Shown piece after piece: positions 18,576 to 26,579 of a DNA stretch of 64,000 nt. The DNA comes from Clostridium sp. BNL1100. Lineage in GTDB: Bacteria > Bacillota > Clostridia > Acetivibrionales > DSM-1351. How positions within the stretch are numbered: the stretch's first letter is position 1; each line of letters starts with the position of its first letter. The DNA lies in the NCBI RefSeq assembly GCF_000244875.1, contig NC_016791.1, forward strand, positions 4,097,001-4,161,000, given 5' to 3'. The notes beneath the pieces were generated by a model. That model ran no database searches, was not told the origin of the DNA, and was given only the letters and a program-made list of their open reading frames with translations. Made by a program: the position numbers and the translations under genes.

Positions 18576-20063
18576 ATGAATATGTTCAGTCATTTGGTCG
18601 AAGAACAGCTTTATCAAAAAAATAAGATTGTGCTGCTTTGCTTACTTGCTTCAATATCTTTACGAGTTGCAGTTGATTCTATTTTTAAAATGCCTTTAAA
18701 GGGTATTCTTCTTCTGGGATTAATAGGATATCCCTTGTGTGCTGTAGGTGGTTTTCTTATATTAAAAAAATTATTCCCGAAAGCCACTATGTATTACTTT
18801 ACCTGTACTATGGGGATTATTAGTTTTATTATGATAACCAGTAATCCGAGTCTCACAACGTATCTCACCGTTTTTCTTGCTATAGTTATTGTCAGTATTT
18901 ACAGCGATATCAGACCTGTCCTCGTTTGTTCACTTATAGGTTGTTTCCTTACTACTTACTCATTTTTCAATTTTAAAACAGAAATTTTTCAAGATAATAA
19001 CATTGTTGATCTGGTCTTTTTCAATATGTACATATTTGTATCTGCTTTTGTATTGTTTTTCCTTAGCTATTTAACAAAGAAATTGTACATCAAGTTGGAA
19101 AACACTGCTGTAAATGCAATATCCTCAAAAGAAAAGGTCGAAAATCTCTATAAAGAGATTAGAGTAACAAGCCAAAGTCTTTCAAAAATAAGTTCAGACA
19201 TAAAAGTGAGCATAAATTCTACAAAAGAAATCGCCGAAGAAATCGGAAAGGCTTTTAATATTGTAGCCGAAGAAGCTGAAAAGGAAGTAGAAAGTATCCA
19301 TAAAATAAAAGATTTGTTCCAGACCGGTAAAACAAAAATGGAACTATCAATAGAGGCTTCAAATGCCATGAATTCAGCTGTAGAAAGTGCAGTATTAAAC
19401 ATCGGAAACGGAAGCGATTGTGTAGATAATTTATCCGAAGAGATGATAGGTGCCTTCAATACAATTAATTTAGTGGAAAAATTAGCTACTGACTTGATTG
19501 GCAAAAATAAAATGATACATAATATTTTAATCTCAGTTAACAATATCTCTACTCAAACCAACCTATTGTCTCTGAATGCTTCCATAGAAGCCGCAAGAGC
19601 AGGCGAGGCCGGTAAGGGGTTCTCAGTTGTAGCTGAAGAAGTAAGAAAACTGGCTGAAGAGTCAAATAACCTTACTCATCAGATAGAGGCTATACTAAAG
19701 GAGATGGAAAAAAATGCGCTGGATGTAACCAAGGAGATTATAAAAGAAAAAAAATACATAGATAACAGTAAGTCTGTAACTGAAAAAACCAAGGACATAT
19801 TTAATCAAATAAAGGGTGAAATTCACACTATCGAAATGAAAAACAATCATATTAAGGATACTTCTTACGATTTGTATAAATCCTTTGAACTTACTGATGA
19901 TGAGGTAATGCTTATCAGTAATAACACTGAAAAGAATGCAGCCACGGCGGAAGAAGTAACTGCAAGCGTTAATGAGCAAAATAACAGAATGGATGTAATT
20001 GAGGATAACTATTTGAAGCTGGATAAACTTATTGAAGAACTTAACAGCTTTAAGGGCTTATAA
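18576..20063 (+). CDS. Six-helix membrane methyl-accepting chemotaxis-like protein, copy B
   Basis: This 495-residue paralogue of the gene at 15672-17156 has the same architecture: about six membrane helices in the first ~170 residues, no HAMP, and an MCP signalling coiled coil with [20 protein letters not shown] and [17 protein letters not shown]. The membrane part is very similar between copies, with near-identical stretches such as [20 protein letters not shown], so both probably see related ligands. The cytoplasmic arms differ more. ATG 18576 is chosen because AGGGGGT lies 8 nt upstream; GTG 18570 is too close to it. Confidence 0.85.
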   Translation: MNMFSHLVEEQLYQKNKIVLLCLLASISLRVAVDSIFKMPLKGILLLGLIGYPLCAVGGFLILKKLFPKATMYYFTCTMGIISFIMITSNPSLTTYLTVFLAIVIVSIYSDIRPVLVCSLIGCFLTTYSFFNFKTEIFQDNNIVDLVFFNMYIFVSAFVLFFLSYLTKKLYIKLENTAVNAISSKEKVENLYKEIRVTSQSLSKISSDIKVSINSTKEIAEEIGKAFNIVAEEAEKEVESIHKIKDLFQTGKTKMELSIEASNAMNSAVESAVLNIGNGSDCVDNLSEEMIGAFNTINLVEKLATDLIGKNKMIHNILISVNNISTQTNLLSLNASIEAARAGEAGKGFSVVAEEVRKLAEESNNLTHQIEAILKEMEKNALDVTKEIIKEKKYIDNSKSVTEKTKDIFNQIKGEIHTIEMKNNHIKDTSYDLYKSFELTDDEVMLISNNTEKNAATAEEVTASVNEQNNRMDVIEDNYLKLDKLIEELNSFKGL

Positions 20064-20080
20064 CTAAGATTTTAGACAAA

Positions 20081-20117
20081 ATAATTGCATGGCTTTGCCA
20101 CTAAGCCATGCAATTAT
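20081..20117. terminator. Bidirectional terminator between receptor B and the amidase gene
   Basis: A 15-bp perfect stem (20081-20095 with 20103-20117) is followed by TTTT on the plus side. Confidence 0.9.
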
Positions 20118-20128
20118 TTTAATATATT

Positions 20129-20920
20129 TTAGTCAGAGCTTCCGGCACTGCTCTGGTTCTTCTGGATATCGTTAGCGCCTTTCTTGTAATAGCTGTCTAT
20201 TCCCTGCTTAATTGCAGATGCCAGCTTATTCTGATAATCCTCCGTAGCGAGCTTTTTTTCCTCGTCTGCATTTGAAAGGAACCCACATTCAACAACAACT
20301 GTAGTTGTTTTCAGGTTTTTAAGAATTATTATAGGATCCTTTTTTACAAGAGCAACCCTGTCGTTGGCGTTATCAACATTAAGCCTGATTGCATTTTGAA
20401 TTTCATCTGCCAGTTTTTTGCTTGCATCGGATTTTGGTGGAAAGAAAACCTGCGCCCCGTGGTACTGCGCCTGTGGAAATTTATTAAGATGAACGCTTAC
20501 TACCAGATCAGCACCGGAATCATCCATTATTCCTTTTCTCCTTGTTAAATCCTCTTTTCTTTTCTGGATTATGTTATTACTCTCAGTAGTATAAATAAGA
20601 CGGTCTGAATCCCTTGTCAGGATAACCTTATAATTGTCCTTTTCCATCATGCTCTTTAACAGCATAATTATATTAAGGTTTATATCCTTTTCTTTTAGTC
20701 CGGTGTAATCACTTACTGCCCCCGGATCCTCTCCTCCGTGGCCTGCATCCAGTATAACTGTTCTTACGGCAGGTGCTGTACCTTCTCCGGGAGCCTGATT
20801 ACCATCTGCTGTTACTGGTTTTGAGTAATTAACTGTCAATCCGATGCTTAAAACTGTTATGGACATAAGTAATAGTAAAACAACAAATAATATATTCTTT
20901 TTGCTTATTAATACAATCAT
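20129..20920 (-). CDS. N-acetylmuramoyl-L-alanine amidase, CwlD-like
   Basis: The 263-residue protein has one N-terminal hydrophobic helix (signal or anchor) and an Amidase_3 domain. Zinc-ligand motifs are visible: VILDAGHGGEDPGA, LKEKDINL and VVSVHLNKF, with VVVECGFLSN carrying the catalytic Glu. Such enzymes cut the amide bond between muramic acid and the peptide stem. Size and single-domain form fit CwlD, which makes the muramic-lactam precursor in spore cortex, but a vegetative amidase is possible. ATG 20920 has AAGGAAGG about 6 nt upstream; ATG 20941 lacks a site. Confidence 0.85.
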   Translation of the reverse strand: MIVLISKKNILFVVLLLLMSITVLSIGLTVNYSKPVTADGNQAPGEGTAPAVRTVILDAGHGGEDPGAVSDYTGLKEKDINLNIIMLLKSMMEKDNYKVILTRDSDRLIYTTESNNIIQKRKEDLTRRKGIMDDSGADLVVSVHLNKFPQAQYHGAQVFFPPKSDASKKLADEIQNAIRLNVDNANDRVALVKKDPIIILKNLKTTTVVVECGFLSNADEEKKLATEDYQNKLASAIKQGIDSYYKKGANDIQKNQSSAGSSD

Positions 20921-21023
20921 GGGTATCCTTCCTTCAATCATTTTTGAGTATCTTATTATTATGGATATTCAACTTAGTCCCACTTATGCATAAAAGCAAA
21001 ACAAATTGTCCTCAAAGCAAAAA

Positions 21024-21172
21024 GGGAGTGTCTCAAAACAGAAAGTTTTTCTATTTTAACACCGGTACTCCCGTATAAAATTATATCAATGATTGCTTCC
21101 AAGCTTCCATTGATACAATTTATACTCTAAGTACAGGTTAAAAAAGATAGAAATTAATTTTGCGACAACCCC
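21024..21172. mobile_element. Candidate non-autonomous inverted-repeat element (MITE-like)
   Basis: The 149-bp segment begins GGGAGTGTCTCAAAA and ends with a sequence whose complement is GGGGTTGTCGCAAAA, an imperfect 15-bp terminal inverted repeat. It has no ORF and lies in a non-coding gap. The ends resemble those of IS1182-type elements as I remember them (not checked). No clear target duplication is visible. Confidence 0.4.
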
Positions 21173-21198
21173 ATCTCTAAACCGATTTATATATTAAC

Positions 21199-22062
21199 TT
21201 ATTTAGTGTAAACCAGATCTTCTATTTCTCCACCCAACTTTTTAATTATTGCTCTCATCTGATTAAAGATAGCAGCATCAATTTTATCGATATTTTTTAG
21301 AACATAACCCCTTAATAACGGAATTGCCCTACCATCCCCATAATCACCAAGTATTTCTACTATGAGATTGAGGTTTGAAACTGAACGGAAGGCGTTTTTC
21401 ATGAAATAGAAAACCTCGTCGGATTTGTACTTATTTTCATTGCAAATTTCAGCAACACATACCAAAAAGTGTTCCTTTGACGTCTGATCCTGTGTAGTGT
21501 CAAAGGCATTTATCACATCGTCCAGAATGCTTACACCATATGCAACTATTGCAGCACAAATTGCTTCTGAAATCATTTCATACTGTTTGTTTTCAATTAA
21601 CAAATTAATGAGCTTTTGCTTATACTCTTCCTCTTGGAGGCATCCAATTGCATACACTGATTGAGAAACAGCAGGGTAAAAATCATCCTGATTCTTATCC
21701 TTAGATGAAAGTGAATTATCTACATAGTCGAATAACCTGTCAGAAGCAGCTTTCCCACCATAAGATTTAAACCTTTCAATCAGAATATCAGGAACTCCGA
21801 CATCTGAAGCATTTGCAATGCTCAAGAAAAATTCAAACAATTCATCCAAAGAGGACAGTGAATTTATAAATTCTCCCGGTGTTATTCCATCCAGCTCCTG
21901 TAAACCCGTTACAAGCCATTTTCCTTCTATATCTGCAATCAACGCTTCTTCGTCTATTTTTATTTCGCTGTTTTCAGCAGCGGCTTTTTCTTCAAGGTAT
22001 TGATTAAAACCCTCTTCTATTGCCTTATTGTAGCTATTTGAAATAATCAAATTTTTATCCAT
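21199..22062 (-). CDS. HEAT-like helical repeat protein of unknown function
   Basis: The 287-residue, acidic, all-helical protein has no signal peptide. The second half shows repeated helix pairs of HEAT type (for example LINLLIENKQYEMISEAICAAIVAYG, spread over residues ~140-260, and ILGDYGDGRAIPLLRGYVLKN). This suggests a protein-interaction scaffold. Its ATG abuts the TAA of the upstream membrane protein gene with no gap, so the two are translationally coupled and probably work together. No enzymatic motif is visible and the function is unknown. Confidence 0.7.
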   Translation of the reverse strand: MDKNLIISNSYNKAIEEGFNQYLEEKAAAENSEIKIDEEALIADIEGKWLVTGLQELDGITPGEFINSLSSLDELFEFFLSIANASDVGVPDILIERFKSYGGKAASDRLFDYVDNSLSSKDKNQDDFYPAVSQSVYAIGCLQEEEYKQKLINLLIENKQYEMISEAICAAIVAYGVSILDDVINAFDTTQDQTSKEHFLVCVAEICNENKYKSDEVFYFMKNAFRSVSNLNLIVEILGDYGDGRAIPLLRGYVLKNIDKIDAAIFNQMRAIIKKLGGEIEDLVYTK

Positions 22063-22599
22063 TTAAAAAAACCTTCTATTCCTTTTTGGTTTTGGCTTCC
22101 TTGGCTGTAACCCAAGCATCTTTCTTACATATTCAGTAATGTCAAACTTCTTGTAGCCTGCAAAATAACCTAAAAACGAAATCAATATAACTGTGAACCA
22201 TGCCACAATATAACCTGCTACTGAATAATGTATGGATTTTTCAATAAATAGCATTGGTGCGGCAAGTCCCTTAATAAGATTAGCCTTTAGTACCGGGAAA
22301 TTAACTCCCTCAATTGAAAAATTAAGAAACGATATTATTATCTGAATAATTGCAAAGGGTATTACGGCAAAAATTCCGTATATTAATCCGTCGTAATACT
22401 TTACAGAACCATGCCGACGCTTGTCCACACCTGTTAAATGATGAAGTTCCGCATAAATAAACGCAATCATTATTACAAATACAAAAACTGAAAACAAGCT
22501 CAGTCTTTTATAAAACCCTAGAAAAAATATGTAGAAAATAAGCATGGAAATTAAATATGATTTTATAACTGCCCAGCTTCCGTATAAATACTTTTTCAT
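22063..22599 (-). CDS. Four-helix integral membrane protein of unknown function
   Basis: The 178-residue protein has hydrophobic segments near residues 12-30, 35-52, 73-95 and 125-150 and ends in a very basic tail (RKPKPKRNRRFF). GAAAGGAGAATT precedes its ATG. It is directly followed by the HEAT-like gene with abutting stop and start codons. I recognise no family; a Yip1-like membrane organisation is one possibility only. Confidence 0.65.
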   Translation of the reverse strand: MKKYLYGSWAVIKSYLISMLIFYIFFLGFYKRLSLFSVFVFVIMIAFIYAELHHLTGVDKRRHGSVKYYDGLIYGIFAVIPFAIIQIIISFLNFSIEGVNFPVLKANLIKGLAAPMLFIEKSIHYSVAGYIVAWFTVILISFLGYFAGYKKFDITEYVRKMLGLQPRKPKPKRNRRFF

Positions 22600-22675
22600 A
22601 ATTCTCCTTTCAAAACCACAAATAAATCAGCTTCAATATTATATCATTATGACAAAACAAAGTAACTATTTCAAG

Positions 22676-24439
22676 TTAAAAATCACATTCAATCAGGCCT
22701 TTTTTTATTGTTTGAAGCTTAGTATAGTTTGTCAATTTATTGCCCTTAAGATACAGTATATTTAAATTTTTTAGCTTTGCTACAGGTGAATAATCAGTTA
22801 TGATATTTTCCCTGATATAAAGCTCTGTAAGATTAGTCAACCCTGCTAAAGCACTTATATTAGAAACCTTATTCCCATTTATCGAAAGTACTTCCAGCTT
22901 TGTCAGCCCTTTAAGCGGAGAAATATCTTTTATACTGTTTTTATACAAATAAAGTACTCTAAGGTTTTTTAACGAAACCAAAGAAGAAACACTTGTAAGC
23001 TTTGTATTGCTTAAATCCAGGTACTCCAGATTTGTAAGCAGCTTTAAATCATTTAAGGTCTTGTACCCTGTCGGAATCTTTAATCTGTACACTTTCGCCA
23101 AATCCAACTTATATAACGTGCCGGAAGGTTTGGATATTTTTGTTCTTACAGCTTTTTCAACAACTTTATCTGTAAAGGTTACTTTTGTCTGTGATACCGG
23201 AGCTGTTGCCGGAAGGGATTTAATAATTGTATCCCAAACATCAAGACCATAAGTCTTTGCAGTTTTATCAGTATAGTCAGGAACATTCGAAAGGCTCCAC
23301 AGGGATATTCCGCCTATGCCGTACTGTTTTGAAATATCTATCTTAGCCTTTACGCTTCTGCTGTTTTCATAAAGACAAATGTTTTGTGTATTATTGCTTG
23401 TATTGAAATATTGCATAACAGGACTTTCAAGTTCATTATTATAACCATATGTAATCGACTTACCATTGCCGTCCTTATTTATAATCCTGTCATATAGCAT
23501 CTTATACGTCGGAGGGGGAAGAACTTCCAAGCTCAAAGCCTTTTTCCCCACCTTTTTCCATGTAGAGCCCTTTGGAACCTGAAATCTCCATTGTGCAGCA
23601 TCAAAGCTTATCTGAAGCATTATTTTATTCAAATTAGTCTTACTGACGTATTTTTTCACATCCTCCATTACACGCTGAATTTCTTTTATAGGAGCAAGAC
23701 TGTCTATCGGATTTAGGCTATCATAGCCGGAATACTGCATCACCTGTTCTTTTGTGAGTTTTGTCAAAGGCTCATAGTCATGGGCCATTATTATCATTCT
23801 GTCAGCTATCTGAGATATTGTAGAATAATCGTATCCGGAATAATAACGTAAAGGATTAACTGCAACATACAATTTTTTATTTATTTGAGTGAGCTTTGGT
23901 TTAAGTTCTTTCAGGAATTGGTTAAAGAAGCTGCTCATTTTCTGCCCGTTGAGCCCTTCTATGTCAATAACAACTCCGTCAAAATAAATATTGCTCCCAT
24001 GTGATATATCTCTTTTCATTAAATCTACTATGGATTGAATGGCTTTATCCCTCTGCTCCTTGTAAGGAAGGAATTTTTCAGCGTTTGCACTATCAGAGAA
24101 AATTCCCATTTGAATTGACTTGTTCTTACTTTTTGCGTATTTAAGAACCTCAATATAATCATTGGGATAATAAAAATCAGTATTTCCATTCTTTCCATAG
24201 GTAGTATTTATACCGTCTGTCAGGTCACCGTATAGTCTGCCCCACAAAAAGCTGGCAGAGTCAATAGAATCTATGTATTTTTTTAAATTATCGGAAAAAG
24301 TTGCCCTTGCAGGATAAAAAGCATGTAGTTCCAGCTTTTTTACGGCTGCAGCCTGTGCCGCAGGTGCTATCGGCCAAACAAAACCAAAAGCCATAGCCAG
24401 TATAAGTATAACGCAGATAAGTGTTCTATATATTTTCAT
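22676..24439 (-). CDS. Secreted GH18-like glycosidase domain fused to leucine-rich repeats
   Basis: The 587-residue protein starts with a clear signal peptide (basic start, hydrophobic core, AQAAA cleavage region near residue 30). Residues ~35-400 form a TIM-barrel of the GH18 type with the catalytic pattern DGVVIDIE (DxxDxDxE-like), so cleavage of chitin or peptidoglycan glycan is plausible. Residues ~440-587 carry about six internalin-style LRR units with LxxLxxLxLxxN spacing (NLEYLDLSNTKLTSVSSL). LRRs usually bind protein or glycan partners. The fusion points to an envelope- or surface-acting hydrolase with its own targeting module. There is no dockerin or SLH domain. Confidence 0.8.
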   Translation of the reverse strand: MKIYRTLICVILILAMAFGFVWPIAPAAQAAAVKKLELHAFYPARATFSDNLKKYIDSIDSASFLWGRLYGDLTDGINTTYGKNGNTDFYYPNDYIEVLKYAKSKNKSIQMGIFSDSANAEKFLPYKEQRDKAIQSIVDLMKRDISHGSNIYFDGVVIDIEGLNGQKMSSFFNQFLKELKPKLTQINKKLYVAVNPLRYYSGYDYSTISQIADRMIIMAHDYEPLTKLTKEQVMQYSGYDSLNPIDSLAPIKEIQRVMEDVKKYVSKTNLNKIMLQISFDAAQWRFQVPKGSTWKKVGKKALSLEVLPPPTYKMLYDRIINKDGNGKSITYGYNNELESPVMQYFNTSNNTQNICLYENSRSVKAKIDISKQYGIGGISLWSLSNVPDYTDKTAKTYGLDVWDTIIKSLPATAPVSQTKVTFTDKVVEKAVRTKISKPSGTLYKLDLAKVYRLKIPTGYKTLNDLKLLTNLEYLDLSNTKLTSVSSLVSLKNLRVLYLYKNSIKDISPLKGLTKLEVLSINGNKVSNISALAGLTNLTELYIRENIITDYSPVAKLKNLNILYLKGNKLTNYTKLQTIKKGLIECDF

Positions 24440-24594
24440 TTTTCTGTTACCACCTCTTTTAATTATATACTGATTCTATCACATCAGGCTTAGTCCATAT
24501 GTTAAAAATTAGTTACAGAGCAAAGAACAAATACATGCCTGTCATCATACAATACACTATGCAATCAAAAGCCGTTTATAAAGGAGTGTTTGCA

Positions 24595-24927
24595 ATGAAT
24601 ATAGGTGATAAGGCAAAAGAACTTACAAATGCAGTAATGGGTACAAAGGAATATACAGAGCTTAAACAGGCTAAATCCGTTATTGATAAAAATAAGGAAT
24701 TACGTTCTAAAATTGAGGATTTCAAGAAAAAAGAGGATGCCTTATACAAAGGTAAGCTTTCCTCCAGTGAAGCCCAAAAAAGAGCAACAGAGTTGAACAA
24801 AATCTTTGAAAATCTGAATAGTATACCTGAGGTTAACAGGTTTGTTAATGCAGAGAAGTCCTTCAATGATATGCTTCAAAAAGTTTATAGACAAGTCAAC
24901 GATACTCTTGAAGCATCCTTAAAATAA
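24595..24927 (+). CDS. YlbF/YmcA-family protein
   Basis: The 110-residue, mostly helical charged protein starts MNIGDKAKELTNAVMGTKEY and carries the family core DxxxxLrxKIEdF and a C-terminal VNDTLEASLK. YlbF/YmcA proteins in Bacillus form a complex with YaaT that affects RNase Y, competence, biofilm and sporulation. ATG 24595 is chosen because AAGGAG lies 8 nt upstream; an earlier in-frame ATG at 24499 would add 32 residues without a site. It is divergent from the GH18-LRR gene and followed by a terminator. Confidence 0.78.
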   Translation: MNIGDKAKELTNAVMGTKEYTELKQAKSVIDKNKELRSKIEDFKKKEDALYKGKLSSSEAQKRATELNKIFENLNSIPEVNRFVNAEKSFNDMLQKVYRQVNDTLEASLK

Positions 24928-24945
24928 TTAATTTTTTTTAATTCC

Positions 24946-24983
24946 GCTAAAAAGCCGGATTTCATTTTCCGGCCTTTTTAGCT
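24946..24983. terminator. Terminator after the YlbF-like gene
   Basis: A GCTAAAAAG-CCGGA stem with one bulged base closes on TCCGGCCTTTTTAGC and is followed by T residues. It is convergent with the coat-like gene. Confidence 0.85.
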
Positions 24984-24991
24984 TTTAATTA

Positions 24992-25441
24992 TTATACTGC
25001 ATTATGAACAAAGGAAACTATCGATGCTACCGGTATATCAGTTACCGAACCTACTGTATAAACAGGTAAAGAGTCCCAACCGCCTGCAGTTGCAGCTCCG
25101 TTTATACTTGCCGGTAAAACTGGTCCCATGCCATATGCTCCGGCTGAATATCCTCCGGAACAGCCGCATGATCCGCCGCCCATACCAGCTCCACCGCCGT
25201 GACCATATCCTGTATTAAATCCGGTACATGCATTACCTAATGAACATCCCGGTGGTGGACCAATTCTAGTTATCAGTCTTACAAAGACAGGGTTTACAGC
25301 TAATAAAACTCCGGTAAAACCAGAGCCGGATTGACCACCGCTGCTTGTGAAAATTGTTACGGTCTGACCTATATGACTTGCAAGCAGTGCGTCCCAATTA
25401 CCTACTAGCGATGCTCCAGCAAATCCACATCCTTCTCCCAT
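24992..25441 (-). CDS. Probable spore coat protein with LSm-like halves and a Gly/Cys-rich insert, copy 1
   Basis: The 149-residue protein is first of three paralogues. Residues ~20-65 (IGQTVTIFTSSGGQSGSGFTG, VFVRLI, GPPPGCSLGN) and the last ~25 residues (VYTVGSVTDIPVASIVSFV) look like the two parts of a small beta-barrel of the DUF2642/LSm-like kind. Between them lies a Gly/Cys/Tyr-rich linker. ATG 25441 follows AAAGGAG. An AC-N17-CATAATATG element upstream fits the mother-cell sigma-K promoter, so a late spore-coat or exosporium role is inferred. Confidence 0.72.
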   Translation of the reverse strand: MGEGCGFAGASLVGNWDALLASHIGQTVTIFTSSGGQSGSGFTGVLLAVNPVFVRLITRIGPPPGCSLGNACTGFNTGYGHGGGAGMGGGSCGCSGGYSAGAYGMGPVLPASINGAATAGGWDSLPVYTVGSVTDIPVASIVSFVHNAV

Positions 25442-25488
25442 TTGAAAAACTCCTTTCAAGATACATTTATCGAGTAACCACTCTAGTT

Positions 25489-25516
25489 CATATTATGTTG
25501 ACACTATACATAATGT
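25489..25516 (-). promoter_or_regulatory. Sigma-K-like promoter, coat-like copy 1
   Basis: AC (25515-25516) is followed by exactly 17 bp and CATAATATG (25489-25497); the consensus is AC-N16/17-CATAnnnTA. Confidence 0.65.
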
Positions 25517-25560
25517 TACTTTTATATAATTTAATCCTTTAAAAAGCTCCCAAAAATATA

Positions 25561-25583
25561 GAGACTGGTAAAAACCCAGTCTC
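25561..25583 (-). terminator. Hairpin after coat-like copy 2
   Basis: GAGACTGG/CCAGTCTC forms an 8-bp stem. On the minus strand it is followed by a short T-rich stretch. Confidence 0.65.
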
Positions 25584-25617
25584 AAAAAAATTGTAGCCAT
25601 TCATCCTATTCCATTTC

Positions 25618-26118
25618 TTAAACTGCATTATGGACAAAGGAAACTATTGATGCTACAGGTATATCTGTTACTGAACCCACAGTATATACCGGAATCGAAT
25701 CCCAGCCTCCCGCTGTTACAGCACCGCTTACACTCCCCGGAACTATCGGACCCGACATTCCGGTACCAAAAGCGCCGTAGCCGGAACCGCCCCAATTTCC
25801 TGAACCGTAACCACCGCCGCAACCACCTCCGCAACTTCCTCCGCAACTTCCTCCGTAGCCTTCTCCTACTGAAAAGTTCGAACAAGAATTCCCAAGCGAA
25901 CATCCCGGAGGAGGGCCTATTCTGGTGAGAAGTCTTACAAATACAGAATTAACAGTCATTAGTACACCTGTGAAACCTGATCCGGACTCGCCGCCGCTGC
26001 TTGTAAAAATGGTTACAGTCTGACCTATATATTTTGCGAGCAAAGCTTCCCAGTTCACAACGGGTGAACACGCTGCTGCCTTTGTCACTCCACGTTCAAA
26101 TTCAAATTCTTCTGACAT
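25618..26118 (-). CDS. Probable spore coat protein with LSm-like halves and a Gly/Cys-rich insert, copy 2
   Basis: This 166-residue paralogue of the genes at 24992 and 26580 has conserved N- and C-terminal blocks (YIGQTVTIFTSSGG; IGPPPGCSLGN; GGWDSIPVYTVGSVTDIPVA). The linker (~residues 78-115) is the longest of the three, with repeated GGSCGG units rich in Cys and Gly that could be cross-linked in a coat. The start follows AGGAGGA. The upstream AC-N17-CATAAGATA matches sigma-K fully. A high-Gly minus-strand frame makes long spurious ORFs here on other frames. Confidence 0.74.
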   Translation of the reverse strand: MSEEFEFERGVTKAAACSPVVNWEALLAKYIGQTVTIFTSSGGESGSGFTGVLMTVNSVFVRLLTRIGPPPGCSLGNSCSNFSVGEGYGGSCGGSCGGGCGGGYGSGNWGGSGYGAFGTGMSGPIVPGSVSGAVTAGGWDSIPVYTVGSVTDIPVASIVSFVHNAV

Positions 26119-26150
26119 TCCACTTCCTCCTTAAATACTTAAATCTAATT

Positions 26151-26178
26151 TATCTTATGTGAACTTAAGAATAAATGT
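26151..26178 (-). promoter_or_regulatory. Sigma-K-like promoter, coat-like copy 2
   Basis: AC (26177-26178), 17 bp, then CATAAGATA (26151-26159): a full match to AC-N17-CATAnnnTA. Confidence 0.72.
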
Positions 26179-26192
26179 GACTAATTGAAATT

Positions 26193-26234
26193 AAAAACAA
26201 CAACCTGGCGGTGTCCCGTCAGGTTGTTGTTTTT
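26193..26234 (-). terminator. Terminator after the Gly/Tyr-rich gene
   Basis: A 15-bp stem AAAAACAACAACCTG/CAGGTTGTTGTTTTT closes a 12-nt loop and ends in T residues on either strand. Confidence 0.88.
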
Positions 26235-26247
26235 AACTAAATCAGGC

Positions 26248-26556
26248 TCAATAACCGTAGTTATTGTAACCATAATCGTTATATCCTTCGTAATTGTTGC
26301 CATAGCCAAAGCCGTAGTCATTATCTCTGCCAAAGCCGAAATTCCCATAATTACCGAAAGGGGAACCATAGTTATTTCCACAGCACAGGTTTCCATATCC
26401 ACCGAATGACCCGAATCCGCCGAAACCCATGTTTCCGTAGAGTCCAAACGGGGATCCATAATTATAACCGCTGTAAAGTGAATAAAGATAGGGCTGCATG
26501 GATCCTCCATAGAGTCCTCCGTAAAAAGGTAAATATCTTGTATCCGCAGTACTCAC
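26248..26556 (-). CDS. Gly/Tyr/Asn/Phe-rich low-complexity protein
   Basis: The protein of up to 102 residues is almost entirely Gly, Tyr, Asn, Phe and Ser (YGNYGNFGFG and similar), with a single CC pair. Such composition is typical of structural coat or exosporium proteins that can be tyrosine cross-linked. The first start is GTG 26556, which lies inside its own AGGAGGTGA site. ATG 26499 with GGAGGA just upstream would give a shorter form, so the start is uncertain. It lies 24 bp after coat-like copy 3 and probably shares its sigma-K-like promoter; the hairpin at 26193-26234 ends the unit. Confidence 0.6.
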   Translation of the reverse strand: MSTADTRYLPFYGGLYGGSMQPYLYSLYSGYNYGSPFGLYGNMGFGGFGSFGGYGNLCCGNNYGSPFGNYGNFGFGRDNDYGFGYGNNYEGYNDYGYNNYGY

Positions 26557-26579
26557 CTCCTAGCGAAAATTGCTTTTTA

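Noticed and set aside
25628-25903. An Arg-rich ORF (91 residues) on the minus strand
   Set aside because: It is the frame-shifted reading of the Gly/Cys-repeat DNA of coat-like copy 2; the Arg repeats mirror the GGC/CGG bias.
26181-26510. Alternative minus-strand frame over the Gly/Tyr-rich gene
   Set aside because: It reads through the terminator hairpin at 26193-26234 and has no family-like features.
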